The position numbers and the translations under genes are program-made. A stretch of DNA of 40,069 bases, from the NCBI GenBank assembly GCA_027066455.1, contig JAMONT010000040.1:1-40069 (forward strand), written 5' to 3'. The notes under the pieces were generated by a model. That model worked only from the letters and a program-made list of their open reading frames with translations. It did no database searches and was not told the origin of the DNA. Source of the stretch: Candidatus Altimarinota bacterium. Lineage in GTDB: Bacteria > Patescibacteriota > Gracilibacteria > BD1-5 > UBA6164. How positions within the stretch are numbered: position 1 is the stretch's first letter; the number at the start of each line of letters is the position of its first letter. Shown one piece after another: positions 19,378 to 30,602 of the stretch.

Positions 19378-19411
19378 AAAAAAGAATAAAAAATATTTTT
19401 TATTCTTTTTT
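19378..19411 (+). terminator. Perfect palindrome between tRNA-Trp and tRNA-Lys
   Basis: 17-bp arms (19378-19394 and 19395-19411) of the form AAAAAAGAATAAAAAAT, with A and T runs at the ends. It is a terminator-like structure placed 8 bases before tRNA-Lys. Confidence 0.6.
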
Positions 19412-19418
19412 ATACTAA

Positions 19419-19494
19419 GGATTTATAGCTCAGTTGGTAGAGCATTCGCCTCTTAAGCGACAGGTCCCGGGTTCAAACCCCGGTGAATCCACCA
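19419..19494 (+). tRNA. tRNA-Lys (anticodon CTT)
   Basis: Acceptor GGATTTA pairs with TGAATCC, D arm GCTC/GAGC, anticodon loop CTCTTAA giving CTT, T loop TTCAAAC, discriminator A and encoded CCA. Confidence 0.93.
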
Positions 19495-19535
19495 TTATAA
19501 TTATTTCTAAAGTAATATTAATTTTCTCTATTTTT

Positions 19536-22500
19536 TTAGTTAAAAAATTCTTTTAATAATCTAATTTTTAAATATCTAAAGAAATTTTTGTTTTTGTAAC
19601 TAATATTATTTTTTTCTAACCTTTCTATATTTGTATAAAAAGTAGAAATTTTTCTTTTCTTTGTTTCTTTTTCTAATTTATTTAAAATATAAATCATTTT
19701 ATTCACAAGTCTTAATTGTTTTGAAGAAATCCCAAAATCTGTAACTTCTTCTATTAATTTTTGTTTTTCTTCATTTATATATTTAGCTTCAATAATCCAT
19801 CTTCATTTAATTCATCAAATTGGAGTACAAGTAAATAATGTTAAAATACTTCAAACTCAAGGTTTCAAAACTGAAACATTTTCTTGAGGAGTATTATAAG
19901 ATTTTTCAATTTTATATCTAAATCTTTTGAATTTTCCATTTATTTTTTTAAATACCCAAACTTCTTCTGCTTCATCTAATTCAATAATTTTTTGAAAATG
20001 TGTTTGGTATCTTCAATCATCTTTTTTCCAATAAGAAGAATGTCAAAATACTACTTTATTTCATGGTTTACCATATTCATTTATTGATGAATTTGGATAC
20101 ATCATAGCTCAAGTTTTCAAATAATCATTAACATGAATTTCTTTTCAAGAAATCATTTTTGTAAAATCAATTGTATTAGAAGGAACATGATTTATAGGAA
20201 TTACTAATCAATTAGAAGGAACAACAATATATTCATCTCTATTTTGGTCTTGTTTTGGTAAAACTTGTTTCCAATATTCTATATTATTTATATAGTTTCA
20301 AGCTAATCTAAAAATATTAGAGTCAGGAAGAGTTGTATTAATTCTTTTTTGTTTTATTGTTTTAATTCTTTGAGAAATTGGTGTTCAAGTTTTTGGTAAA
20401 ACTTTTGGAAAATATTTTAATCAAACTCAAATAGTTCATTCTTCCTCTATAATTTTTTCTAATTTTCTTTTTTTATTTATATATGTAATATATTCTGGAG
20501 TGAAATCTCTAATTTTTTCTAATTTTTTAATTATTTCTTTCTTAATTACTTCTATTTTTGGTTCTTCTATAATTTTCTCTTCTTTAAGTTCTTCTGTTTT
20601 TGGCTCTTCTTTTTTAATTATTTTTTTAATTGGTTCTGACTTAGGTTTAGGTTTTTTCTTTTTAGAAGAAGTTCATAATCCTAAATATTCTTCATAAAAT
20701 CAAGCATCTATTGAATAATCATCTATTCCTGAAACAAGAATTATTGTATCAGATTTTCTTGTAGAAAGATCAATATTAGAATCTTTTAAATCATCAGTTC
20801 ATTTATTTTTTGGACTAACTGTATTATAATTAATATTTGAAACTATTGGAGCTTGGAATAAAACTATATATTCTGATGGAATTAAATCTTGAAAAAGATA
20901 TAATCAACCAGTATTTGTAGTTGTATCAGCTAAAAAATTTCCATTATTATCAAATAATTTTACTATAGCATTTTCTATAGGATCTTCTCAAATATCTTGA
21001 ATACCATCTTTATTTTCATCATGCCAAACATAATTTCAAAGTTCTACTTTCATATAAATTCAAGCATCAAGTCCTAAATAATCTTCATTTGAAATAAGAA
21101 TCTTATCTTCAGAAATACCTGTTATTGGATCTATATCAGAATCTATATCATTATTTGTTGTAGAATCTTTTGGTGATAAAAAGTAATTATTTGGAACAAT
21201 TATTTGTACTTTATATTCTTCTGGAATTAAATCACCAAAAGAATAAATACCACCTGAACCTGTTGTAGTTGTAGCTATTTGATTAGAATTTTTATCTAAT
21301 AAATTTACAACAACATTTTCAACTCATACTTCTCAAGAATCTTGAATTCAGTTTGCATTTAAATCATGCCAAACTCTATCTCAAAGACTTGCAAATTCAT
21401 AAATTCAAGCATCCCAAGTTATATCATCTTCTCAACTTTCAAGTTCTGTAATAATTGTTTGTTTAGAAACAAGATTTATATCAGAATCAATAGCATCATC
21501 TGTTCAAATATCTTGATAACTTATCTCATATCATGTTGGAACAACTAATTCTATTCTATAAGGATCTGGAATCAAATTTTCAAATTTATATAATCAACCA
21601 GTATTAGTTGTTGTTGTTTGCAAGACTGTTCAAATAGAACTTAATAAATTTATAGTAACATTTGCTACTCTAATTTCTCAAGTATTTTGAATTCAATCAG
21701 CATTTTCATCAAGCCAAACTATATTTCAAATACTAGCAAGTTCATAAATTCAAGCATCCCAAGTTGGGTCATATTCTCAACTTTCCAAATTTATATTTAT
21801 TGTTTTTCAAGTAACTAAATCAATATCTGAATCTCAAATATCACTTCAAATATCTTGAAAACTTATTTCATATCAAGTTGGTTTTATTACTTCTATTGTA
21901 TAATCTGCTGGAATTAAATTTTCAAATTTATATAATCAACCAGTACTAGTTGTTGTTGTAGATAATTCTGCTCAAGTTGAACTTAATAATTTTACAACAA
22001 CATTTGCTACTCAAGTTTCTCAAATATCTTGAATTCAGTTTGCATTTTTATCAAGCCAAACTATATTTCAAACACTTGCAAATTCATATAAACCTAAATC
22101 CCAAGACAAATCATTTTCTCAACCTACCAAAGTTGTAAGTCCAGTTTTAAAATTAGAAGCCAAATCAGCATCAGAATCAACATTAATATTTGTTCCAGAA
22201 TTTTTTGGAGAAACTTCATAATTAGTTGGTTTAACAAATTCTATCTCATAATCTCATGGAACTAAATTTTCAAAGTTGTAATCTCAATTAACATCTGTAG
22301 AACCTGTAGAAACTACAGCACCACTAGAATTTAATAATCTTATTTCTATATTTTCTATTCAAATTTCTCAAACATCTTGAATTCAATCAGCATTTTTATC
22401 AAGCCAAACTCTGTCTCAAATACTAGCACTTTCATAAACTCAAGCATCCCAACTCATATCATTTTCATCATTAGATAAAGTTGTATTAATTGTTTTTCAA

Positions 22501-25500
22501 GTTGAAATATCAACATCAGAATCAGTTCAAGTTCAAGTAGTATTTTGAGGAGAAAAACTATATCAAGTTGGTTTTACAACTTCTATAGAATAATCTCAGG
22601 GAGCTAAATTATCAAATAAATAAGCTCAAGTTGAACTTGTAGTTGTTGAACTTAATTCTGCTCAAGTTGAGCTAATTAATTTTACAACAACATTTGCTAT
22701 TCAGCTTTCTCAAATATCTTGAATTCAATCTGCATTTGTATCACTCCAAACATAATTTCAAATACTTGCAAGTTCATAAATTCAGGCATCCCAAGTCATA
22801 TCATTTTCTCAACTTTCCAAATCTGTGATTTGAGTTTCTCAAGTTGTAGAATTTATATCTGAATCAATTGTATCATCAGTTCAAGAATCTTGTGGAGAAA
22901 TTACATATCAATTTGGAGTTATAATTTTTATAAAATAATTTTGGGGAACTAAATTATCAAATAAATAAGCTCAACTAGCATTTGTAGAACCTGTAGAAAC
23001 TATTACAGAACTTATATTTAATAATTGTACTTCTACATTTGCAATTCAATTTTCTGAAACATCTTGTATTCAATTAGCATTTTCATCAAGCCAAACATAA
23101 TTTCAAATACTAGCAAGTTCATAAATTCAGGCATCCCAAGTCATATCATTTTCTCAACTTTCCAAATCTGTGATTTGAGTTTTTCAAGTTGTAGAATTTA
23201 TATCTGAATCAATTGTATCATCAGTTCAAGAATCTTGTGGAGAAATTTCATATCAATTTGGAGTTATAATTTTTATAGAATAATCTTGAGGAATTAAATT
23301 ATCAAATAAATAAGCTCAACTAGCATTTGTAGAACCTGTAGAAACTATTATAGAACTAGAATTTAATAATTGTACTTCTACATTTTCTATTCAAATTTCT
23401 CAAACATCTTGAATTCAGTTTGCATTTTTATCAAGCCAAACTCTATCTCAAATACTTGCAAGTTCATATAAACCTAAATCCCAAGATAAATCATTTTCTC
23501 AACCAACTAAAGTTGTAAGTCCAGTTTTAAAATTAGAAGCCAAATCAGCATTAGAATCAACATTAATATTTGTTCCAGAATTTTTTGGAGAAACCTCATA
23601 ATTAGTAGGTTTAACAAATTCTATCTCATAATCTCATGGAACTAAATTTTCAAAGTTGTAATCTCAATTAATATCTGTAGAACCTGTAGAAACTACAGCA
23701 CCACTAGAATTTAATAATCTTACTTCTATATTTTCTATTCAAATTTCTCAAACATCTTGTATTCAATCAGCATTTTTATCAAGCCAAACTCTGTCTCAAA
23801 TACTAGCACTTTCATAAACTCAAGCATCCCAACTCATATCATTTTCATCATTAGATAAAGTTGTATTAATTGTTTTTCAAGTTGAAATATCAACATCAGA
23901 ATCAGTTCAAGTTCAAGTAGTATTTTGAGGAGAAAAACTATATCAAGTTGGTTTTACAACTTCTATAGAATAATCTCAGGGAGCTAAATTATCAAATAAA
24001 TAAGCTCAAGTTGAACTTGTAGTTGTTGAACTTAATTCTGCTCAAGTTGAGCTAATTAATTTTACAACAACATTTGCTATTCAGCTTTCTCAAATATCTT
24101 GAATTCAATCTGCATTTGTATCACTCCAAACATAATTTCAAATACTTGCATAAGGAATATATACTCAAGCATCCCAAGAAATATCATTTTCTCAAGCTAT
24201 TAAAGTTGTTGTAATTGTTCTTTTTGTTGTAGAATTAATATCAGAATCAAGTACATCATTTCAACCTAAATCTTGTCAAGTTATAATATATGGAGCATTT
24301 AGAATAAATTTAACATAATAATCTCAAGGAATAAGTCATACAAAACTATATATTCAAGAAGCATCTGTTGCTCAAGTTCATTTAATTACATTTAAAGAAT
24401 CAAATAATTCTACTCAAATATTTGCTATTCAATTTTCTCAAACATCTTGAATACCATCTCTATCTGTATCAAACCAAACTTTATCTCAAATACTTGCACT
24501 TTGATAAATTCACATATCCCAAGATAAATCATCTTCACCATCAACTAAAGTAGTTGTATCAGTTATAAAAGTAGCTGAATTAACATCAGAATCTGTAGCA
24601 GTGTTTCAACCTTGATTTCTTGGTGAAACAGTATATCAAGCTGGCAAATTAGAAAATTCTACATAATAATCTCAAATAGGTTTATTTACAAAATGATATA
24701 ATCATCATGAAGCTGTTGTTTGAGTTTCTACTAATGTATTATCTGATTTATATAATCTTACAGTTACTCAATCTATTCAAAGTTCTCAAATATCTTGAAT
24801 TCAGTCAGCATTTATATCATTCCATACAAAATTTCAAATTGAAGCTATTTCTGTATAAACTCAAGCATCCCAACTAAGGTCATTTTCTCAAGCTACTAAA
24901 GTTGTATTAATTGTTCTTTTTGTTGTTGTATTAATATCAGAATCAAGTGCATCATTTCAACCTTGATCTTGTCAAGTTATAATATAAGGTGCATCTATAG
25001 TAAATTGTACATAATAATCTCAAGGAGTTAATCCTGTGAAATTATAACTTCAAGTACTACTTGTAGTTGTAGTTGCCTGACTTACATTTGAAGAATTAAA
25101 TAATTCTACTCAAATACCAGAAACTCAGTTTTCTCAAATATCTTGAATACCATTTCTATCTGTGTCAAACCAAACTATATCTCAAATACTTGCTTGAGGA
25201 GCAACATATCAAGGACAATCAGGATCAGTATTATCATAAAATGAAACTCAGTCTATTTTAATAAAATTTCACCCATTTGATGAAATTTTTATTCTAGCTT
25301 TTACTGCTCAAGCTGGAGCTGTAGCAACTAAGGTTTTTTCATCACTAAGTTTATTACCATCACTATTATCAACAACAAAGGTAGTAGGAGAAGTCTTATT
25401 ATGACTTCAAGTAATAACAGCATCTCAAGAATCAAGAAATTCCAAAGTAACAGCTTGATCAACATAGGTATGAACTCAATCATAAAATCTTAATGTATAT

Positions 25501-25796
25501 GTATTTCAAGCAACTACTGATAGATCTTGGTATATTGTTTCAGAGGTCCAAGTATATGCATAATATGTTCAAATAGGGGGTGAATTTGAAGTTCAGACAT
25601 CTCAACCAGAAACTGTCCATCAATTCAAATCTCCCTCAAAAGAACCATTTGTTACCATACTACATCAACCTTGATATGTAGTATAATTAGTATCATCATA
25701 TCAAACAGCATAAGTTTGATTTACAAAAAATCCTGTTCATAAATTTGATAAAATAAAGAACAAAGCTATACTTGCTAGTATTTTTTTTCTATTCAT
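19536..25796 (-). CDS. Giant SdrD-repeat surface protein with an LPKTG motif and C-terminal sortase domain
   Basis: 2086 residues; the two ends and most of the interior were checked with code 25 and no in-frame stop was seen. Domain order: signal peptide (1-33, LASIALFFILSNLGTGFF, cut near QTYA); a galactose-binding-like jelly roll (about 50-195, NGSFEGDLNGWTVSG); 13 SdrD_B Ig-like repeats of about 115 residues (about 198-1700, each with SIGDxVWxDxNxDGIQD and an Asp-rich DxDSDxN calcium loop); a Lys/Pro/Glu linker (1703-1770); LPKTG (1800-1804); a sortase domain (about 1845-2010). The sortase has GNKVVFGHSSYW (His1919), TLFTCTPIGG (Cys1990) and Arg1999. No hydrophobic anchor follows LPKTG and none ends the protein, only a basic helical tail. 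Known sortases and SdrD adhesins are separate proteins; their fusion is the remarkable part. It may be a self-processing or self-anchoring adhesin. Confidence 0.9.
19780..20265 (-). other. Sortase domain of the giant surface protein
   Basis: On the minus strand the domain reads from IVVPSNGLVIPINHVPSN through MMYPNSS, GKPGNKVVFGH (catalytic His at codon 20042-20040), VSVLKPG and LTLFTC (Cys codon 19829-19827) to GRW (Arg codon 19802-19800) and IIEAKY. The order of strands and the TLxTC-P motif are the sortase fold signature. The exact class cannot be set by eye. Confidence 0.9.
20385..20399 (-). other. LPKTG sortase-type motif
   Basis: Codons TTA CCA AAA ACT TGA give LPKTG only when TGA is read as Gly. 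It lies about 115 residues before the catalytic His of the same chain and is followed by TPISQRIKTIKQKR, with no membrane helix, unlike a normal sorting signal. Confidence 0.75.
22381..22770 (-). repeat. 390-bp identical repeat, copy 1 (within the SdrD array)
   Basis: By direct comparison this stretch is identical to 23761-24150, an offset of exactly 1380 bp (four units). Similarity with few mismatches extends back to 22081/23461. It marks a recent duplication or gene conversion. Confidence 0.85.
23761..24150 (-). repeat. 390-bp identical repeat, copy 2 (within the SdrD array)
   Basis: Partner of 22381-22770. Identity ends abruptly at 24150, where this copy continues into a different unit (taaggaatat instead of agttcataaa). 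Confidence 0.85.
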
Positions 25797-25857
25797 AAGT
25801 TAATATTAAAAGATTAAAAGTAAAATAAATAATTAAATATTTTCTTCACACATAAAA

Positions 25858-25866
25858 ATTATATCA
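25858..25866 (-). promoter_or_regulatory. Extended -10 promoter of the giant surface protein gene
   Basis: The minus strand reads TGATATAAT, a perfect TATAAT with the TGN extension, 62 bases upstream of the ATG at 25796. No good -35 box is seen, as is usual for extended -10 promoters. Confidence 0.5.
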
Positions 25867-25944
25867 TAAAAATTTTATAAAATATAAAAAAGACTATTTA
25901 CTAATATTATATAAATTGTATAATATATAAATGAAATTAATTTT

Positions 25945-25977
25945 TTGACAAAAGAATAATTTTTATTTGATTTTAAT
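25945..25977 (+). promoter_or_regulatory. Possible promoter of the ATPase/nuclease-like pair
   Basis: A perfect -35 TTGACA (25945-25950) is followed by TTTGAT (25966-25971, spacing 15) or TTTAAT (25972-25977, spacing 21). Neither spacing is ideal, so the start point is uncertain. It is divergent from the surface protein promoter. Confidence 0.4.
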
Positions 25978-26026
25978 AGAAAATAAGTATACTCATTTTT
26001 AATAATTTATTATATAAAAGTATAAT

Positions 26027-27307
26027 ATGCAAATTCAAATAAAAAATATTTGAAAGATAGAAAATGCTATTGTTAATTTAGATTGATTAAGTGTAATTGC
26101 TTGAAATAATGATACTTGAAAAACAACAGTTAGTAAAATTGTTTTTTCAGTAATAAAAGCATTTCAAAGATATAAGAATGATTTCAATATTTCAAAAGAA
26201 GAAATTTTAGAAGAAAAAATATGAGATTTATATAGAGTTTTAAGATATTTTATTAGAAATATAGAAAGAAGTGAAAATAAGCTTAATAATTTAAATGATT
26301 TATTAAAAAAAGATTTTTATCCACCTATTTTTTTAAATGAATTAAGTATTTTTTGAAATGAAGATATTTTTGAAATGAAGAAAAATAAGATTTTAGAATT
26401 GTGATTTAAAAAATGAGAAAAAGAGAGAATTTTAAAAGAATTAGATAATATAAAAGTTGAATTTTTAAAGGAAGAAAAAAGGGAGGACTTAATAAAAAAA
26501 GCCTTAAAAAATATTTTAAAAAGTGAATTTGAAAATCAATTTAATAATAATTTATGAAAAAGATGAATTATTGAATTGAAAGAATGAAAAATATTATTAT
26601 TTAAAATTATTTTAGAAAATAATAATATTTTAGAAGTAAAAATAAATGATGATGTTTTAAAAATAAAAGATACAACATTTATTGATTCTCCAATACATTT
26701 AAATTTATTTAATTACTTAAATATTAGGACAAATATACCATGAAGAAGAAATAGAGAGTTACCATTTCATATAAGTGATTTATTTACAAAAATTAGAGAT
26801 TCAAGATTTGATGAAGAAAAGAAAAATATTTTTGTTAAAATTATAAAAGAAATAGTATGATGAACATTCAAGGTTATAAGAGAAAATTTTCAAGACAAAT
26901 TAATCTTTGAAAAAGAATGAGAAAAAATTAATCCATTAAATACAGCAACTTGAATAAAATCTTTTTGATTATTAGATTTATTAGATAAGTCTAATAACTT
27001 AGAATCAGAAAATTTATTAATTTTAGATGAACCAGAAGTTCATTTACATCCAGAATGGCAAGTAAAATATGCTAGATTGATTATTGATTTAATTGAAGAG
27101 AGAAAATTATCTGTTTTGATAACTTCTCATAGTCCATATATGATTGAAGCATTAAGTAAATTTTCAAAAGAAAAAGACATTAATGCAAGTTTTTATTTAG
27201 CTGAGGAAAATGGAAAATGAAAATGTGTTATTGAAGATAAAACAGAAAAAAAATATGAAATATTTGAAAAATTATCAAAACCTTTTAGAAATTTAATGTT
27301 AAAATAA
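26027..27307 (+). CDS. AAA/ABC-type ATPase of the OLD/RecF-like family
   Basis: 426 residues. It begins with a strand-loop pair IQIKNIGKIENAIVNLDG typical of AAA_15/AAA_21 and OLD ATPases, then Walker A GNNDTGKTT (residues 26-34), a long helical insertion (about 45-200), an SFGLLDLL region where the ABC signature sits, Walker B LLILDEPEVHLHPEWQ (near 330) and ITSHSPYMIEAL (near 364). There is no Toprim domain at the end, so it is not a complete OLD nuclease. Such ATPases power anti-phage or toxin-antitoxin modules together with a small effector. The next gene starts one base after its stop, so the two are a translationally coupled pair. Confidence 0.8.
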
Positions 27308-27308
27308 T

Positions 27309-27842
27309 ATGCTATTAGAGTTAAAAAAATATTGAATAGATAAATGATATTTTATAGAAAAAAAATTAAATGAATTACCTGAAGCAAAAAAAGACTGATT
27401 TGATAGTTTAGAAAATAGAATTATAGATTTTGATGAAACTTGAAAAATTTTTCCTAAATTATCTGTAAAAACAGCAGATGTTTTAAATATAAAAAATAAA
27501 TATAACTTAAATTTTATTGAATTTAAAAATATTAAAAATTCTGTAAATGTAGCTGATTTTATAAAAAAATTGTATTTTAGTTTAAAAGTTCAAGAAAGTT
27601 TTCAGTTATTAAGAAATATTCTTAATAAAAAAATTGAGTGAGAAAAACTTTTTTGAACTAAAGAAAAAAGAAAAAAATTTAATGAAACTAAGAATAAATT
27701 TATATTTTCAATTTCTTGTAATAATTTAGATTCAAAATTATCTATATTATTAGATTTAGAAACTCTTTGATTAGAAGATTATGATAAAACTTTAGAAAAA
27801 GTTTTTTGGATAGAAACAAAAGATCTAAAAAGCTATCTTTAA
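27309..27842 (+). CDS. Small PD-(D/E)XK-like partner of the ATPase
   Basis: 177 residues, ATG one base after the ATPase stop. The core reads KTADVLNIKNKYNLNFIEFK: an Asp in a strand, a turn, then a second strand ending Ile-Glu-Phe-Lys. That is the D...ExK arrangement of PD-(D/E)XK nucleases. It continues with NSVNVADFIKKLYFSLK, a helix that often packs on this core. No other domain is recognisable; the last third is helical and charged. The likely role is the nuclease effector of the pair. The alternative is a non-catalytic partner, since the motif is short and I could not check it by alignment. Confidence 0.55.
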
Positions 27843-27863
27843 AAATAAAAATTAACAAAAAAA

Positions 27864-28940
27864 ATGCAACTCTCAGATTTTGATTATAATCTTCCAAACG
27901 AGCTAATTGCTCAGTTTTGAATAGAGCCTAGAGACCATTCTAGGCTTTTAATTGTTGATAAAAAAGTATGAAAAATCACACAAAAAAAATTTTATGATAT
28001 TTTAGATTATCTGTGAGAAAATGATGTTTTGGTTATAAATAAAACTAGAGTAATAAATGCTAGATTAAAGGGATTTATGACTATGACTTTACCAGCTGAT
28101 GAAAGAAGAGATTGAAAAAAAACTAAATTAAAAAATTGTGAAATTTTTCTTCATAAACAAATAAATTCAAGTAGTTGGGATTGTATGACTTATCCTTGAA
28201 AAAAATTAAAAATTGGGAGAAAAATATTTTTTGAAATTAATTGAAAAAAAGTTCTAAAAGCTGAAGTCAAAGAAAATACTCATTATTGAAAAATAATAAA
28301 ATTTTCTAAATCTGGACTAGAATTTTTAGAAATAATTGAAAAAATTGGAGAAATTCCTTTGCCTCCATACATAAAAAATAAATTAGAAAATTCTGAAAGA
28401 TATCAAACAATTTTTTCAGAAATAAAAGGAAGTGTAGCAGCTCCAACTGCCAGTTTACATTTTACAGAAGAATTATTTGAAAAATTGAAAAAAAAATGAG
28501 TAAAAATAGAAAAAGTTTTACTTCACGTTGGACTTGGAACTTTTAATGATGTAAAAACTGAAAAAATAAAAGATCATAAAATGCATTTAGAATATATAGA
28601 ATTAGAAGAAAAAGTAGCTAAAAATCTGAATAAATACAAAACTGAATGAAAAAATATTATTGCTGTTTGAACAACTTCTATTAGAGTTTTAGAAAGTTTT
28701 TGTGATGATTTTTGAATTTTAAAATCCTGAAAAACTGAAACAGATATTTTTATTTATCCCTCTTATAAATGGAAATTTGTAGATTCAATAATTACCAATT
28801 TTCATTTACCAAAATCTACACTTTTAATGTTAGTATCTAGTTTTACTTGAAGGGAATTAATTATGAAAGCTTATAAATATGCTGTAGAAAATAATTTTAG
28901 ATTTTTTTCTTTTTGAGATGCTATGTTTCTAAGAAAATAA
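27864..28940 (+). CDS. queA: S-adenosylmethionine:tRNA ribosyltransferase-isomerase
   Basis: 358 residues. It transfers and isomerises the ribosyl group of SAM onto preQ1-modified tRNA to give epoxyqueuosine. Motifs: [24 protein letters not shown] at the start, [110 protein letters not shown]. It is full length. It begins 22 bases after the nuclease-like gene and may share its transcript. QueA depends on preQ1, whose synthesis genes are not in this window. Confidence 0.95.
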
Positions 28941-28980
28941 TTTTTTTTGTGATCTTTGGACTTAATACCTACTAATATTA

Positions 28981-29012
28981 AATATTATTTTGATTAATTT
29001 TGAAATAATATT
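28981..29012. terminator. Possible terminator between queA and the RumA-like gene
   Basis: AATATTATTT (28981-28990) pairs with AAATAATATT (29003-29012) over 12 bases. It lies between convergent stops but lacks a clear T run. Confidence 0.35.
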
Positions 29013-29088
29013 AATATAGAAAAATAAGGTTTAGAAATTATATGAGAAAAAATATCTTAATGTAAAAATATGTACTTTTTTTGTATTT

Positions 29089-30561
29089 TTATTTTTTCTT
29101 TAAACTAACAATAGTCTCAATATGATGAGTATGTGGAAACATATCCATAGCTTTTATTTTTTCTATTTTATATTCACCATTTTGTAAAATATATTCCAAA
29201 TCTCTTGCTAAAGTTGAAGGATTACAACTTACATAAATTATTTGTTTTGTATTAAAATTCAAAATATTTTCTAAAGCTTTTGGATGCATTCCAGCTCTTG
29301 CTGGGTCAATAATCAACAAATCAGCCTTTTTTCAATCTTTCAAATATTTTTCTAAAAAATCCTCAACTTTAGAATTTTCAAAAGAAATATTTTCCAAGTT
29401 ATTTAGTTTAGCATTAGTTTCTCAATCTTTTGAAGAAGATTTTACCATTTCAACAGAAATAACTTTTTTAGCTCAAGCTTTTGCAAAAATCATTCAAATT
29501 GTCCCAGTTCATCAGTATAAATCTAAAACTGTAAAATCTGAAAAATCTCATTTAGCAAAATCTAAAACTAACTCATAAAGTTTTTGAGCTCCAGTAGAAT
29601 TTGTTTGAAAAAATGAAGTTGGAGAAATATTAAAAGAAAGTCACATTAAATTTTCTTTTATAGTTTTTTTACCAAAAATTAGTTCCAAATCTCAAATACA
29701 AGTATCAGCTTTATTAACATTATGAGAAAAATAAATTGATTTAATTTGTGAATATTTTTTTGTTAAAGATATTAAAAAATCTTTTATTAAATCTAATTTT
29801 TCTGTTTTATCTAAATTAACTTTATCTTCAAAATAATTTGGATTAAATGAAAGTAAAAGCATTATTTCATCAGCAAAATGAGTTCTTCTAATTAAAATAT
29901 GTCTAAAAAATCATTTTTGGTCAAATTGGTCATAAACAGGAAGTCAAAGAGTTTTTGAGAATTTTTTTATTTCTCTAAAAATTTCATTTTGAATTTCATC
30001 AATTAAAACACATCAATCAAAATCTTGAATTTTAGAAAATTCTCATTGTTTATGAAATCAAACATTAAAATGTTCTTCTTTATTATGAGTTCTTGAAATA
30101 TATTTTCAGTAAGAAAATTCTACTTTATTTCTATATCAATTTATAGTTGGTGAAGCCTCAATTTCTAAAAATAATTCATCTAAATTTTTCAAATTTCTTG
30201 TAATATTATGCAAAGCTTCTTTTACTTGATTTTCTTTTATTTCAAGTTGTTTTTCATACTTAATATTTACCCACTTACAACCTCAACATTCTCAATATTT
30301 ATTTTCTTTATTTTCTTCTTCAAAAGGAGATTTTTTTATAACATCAACAATTTGAGCTTCTAAAAAAGAATTTTTCTTTTTTGTTACTTTTAAATTTACA
30401 ATACTTTCAGGAACTACTCATCAATTTATTATAATTTTTCTTCAATTATAATCAGGATTAATATGCTCTAAAACAGCTAATCATTTTCATCAAAAAATTA
30501 ATTTTTCAACAAAAATATTTTCTAAAATATCTCACTTTTTTATTCCTATTTGATTTTCCAT
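29089..30561 (-). CDS. rlmD: RumA/RlmD-family RNA (uracil-5)-methyltransferase
   Basis: 490 residues. The N-terminus is TRAM-like ([20 protein letters not shown]). A partial Fe-S motif GECGGCKW follows near residue 105; the first cysteine of the usual C-x5-C-x2-C is not present, while a later Cys (DFDGCVLIDE) fits the fourth, so a cluster may be absent or altered. The SAM domain has [28 protein letters not shown] (two glycines from TGA), [20 protein letters not shown], and the catalytic [12 protein letters not shown]. It ends with [17 protein letters not shown]. It methylates uridine C5 in 23S rRNA or tRNA; the exact target is not clear from sequence. It is downstream of the DHH gene on the same strand. 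Confidence 0.88.
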
Positions 30562-30602
30562 TATTTTTAGTTATTTATTTAAACTTAGTTTTATTATTAT
30601 AA

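Larger units (their letters stand above)
20740..25205 (-). repeat. Array of 13 SdrD_B repeats, period about 345 bp
   Basis: The VW codons of successive units (plus-strand ccaaac or ccatac) recur near 21023, 21369, 21715, 22062, 22404, 22746, 23092, 23434, 23784, 24126, 24470, 24818 and 25168, a period of about 345 bp or 115 residues. Unit divergence is uneven: some copies are nearly identical, others only share the motif. Confidence 0.85.

Noticed and set aside
19293-19494. A suppressor or UGA-reading tRNA among the tRNAs
   Set aside because: The anticodons read GAA, GTG, CCA and CTT; none can read UGA, so the tRNA-Gly(UCA) must be elsewhere.
20740-25205. CRISPR-like periodic array
   Set aside because: The 345-bp period keeps one open frame and encodes SdrD_B domains; there are no short identical repeats with unique spacers.
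26027-27842. Complete OLD-family nuclease or Gabija system
   Set aside because: The ATPase lacks the C-terminal Toprim domain and there is no UvrD-like helicase beside it.
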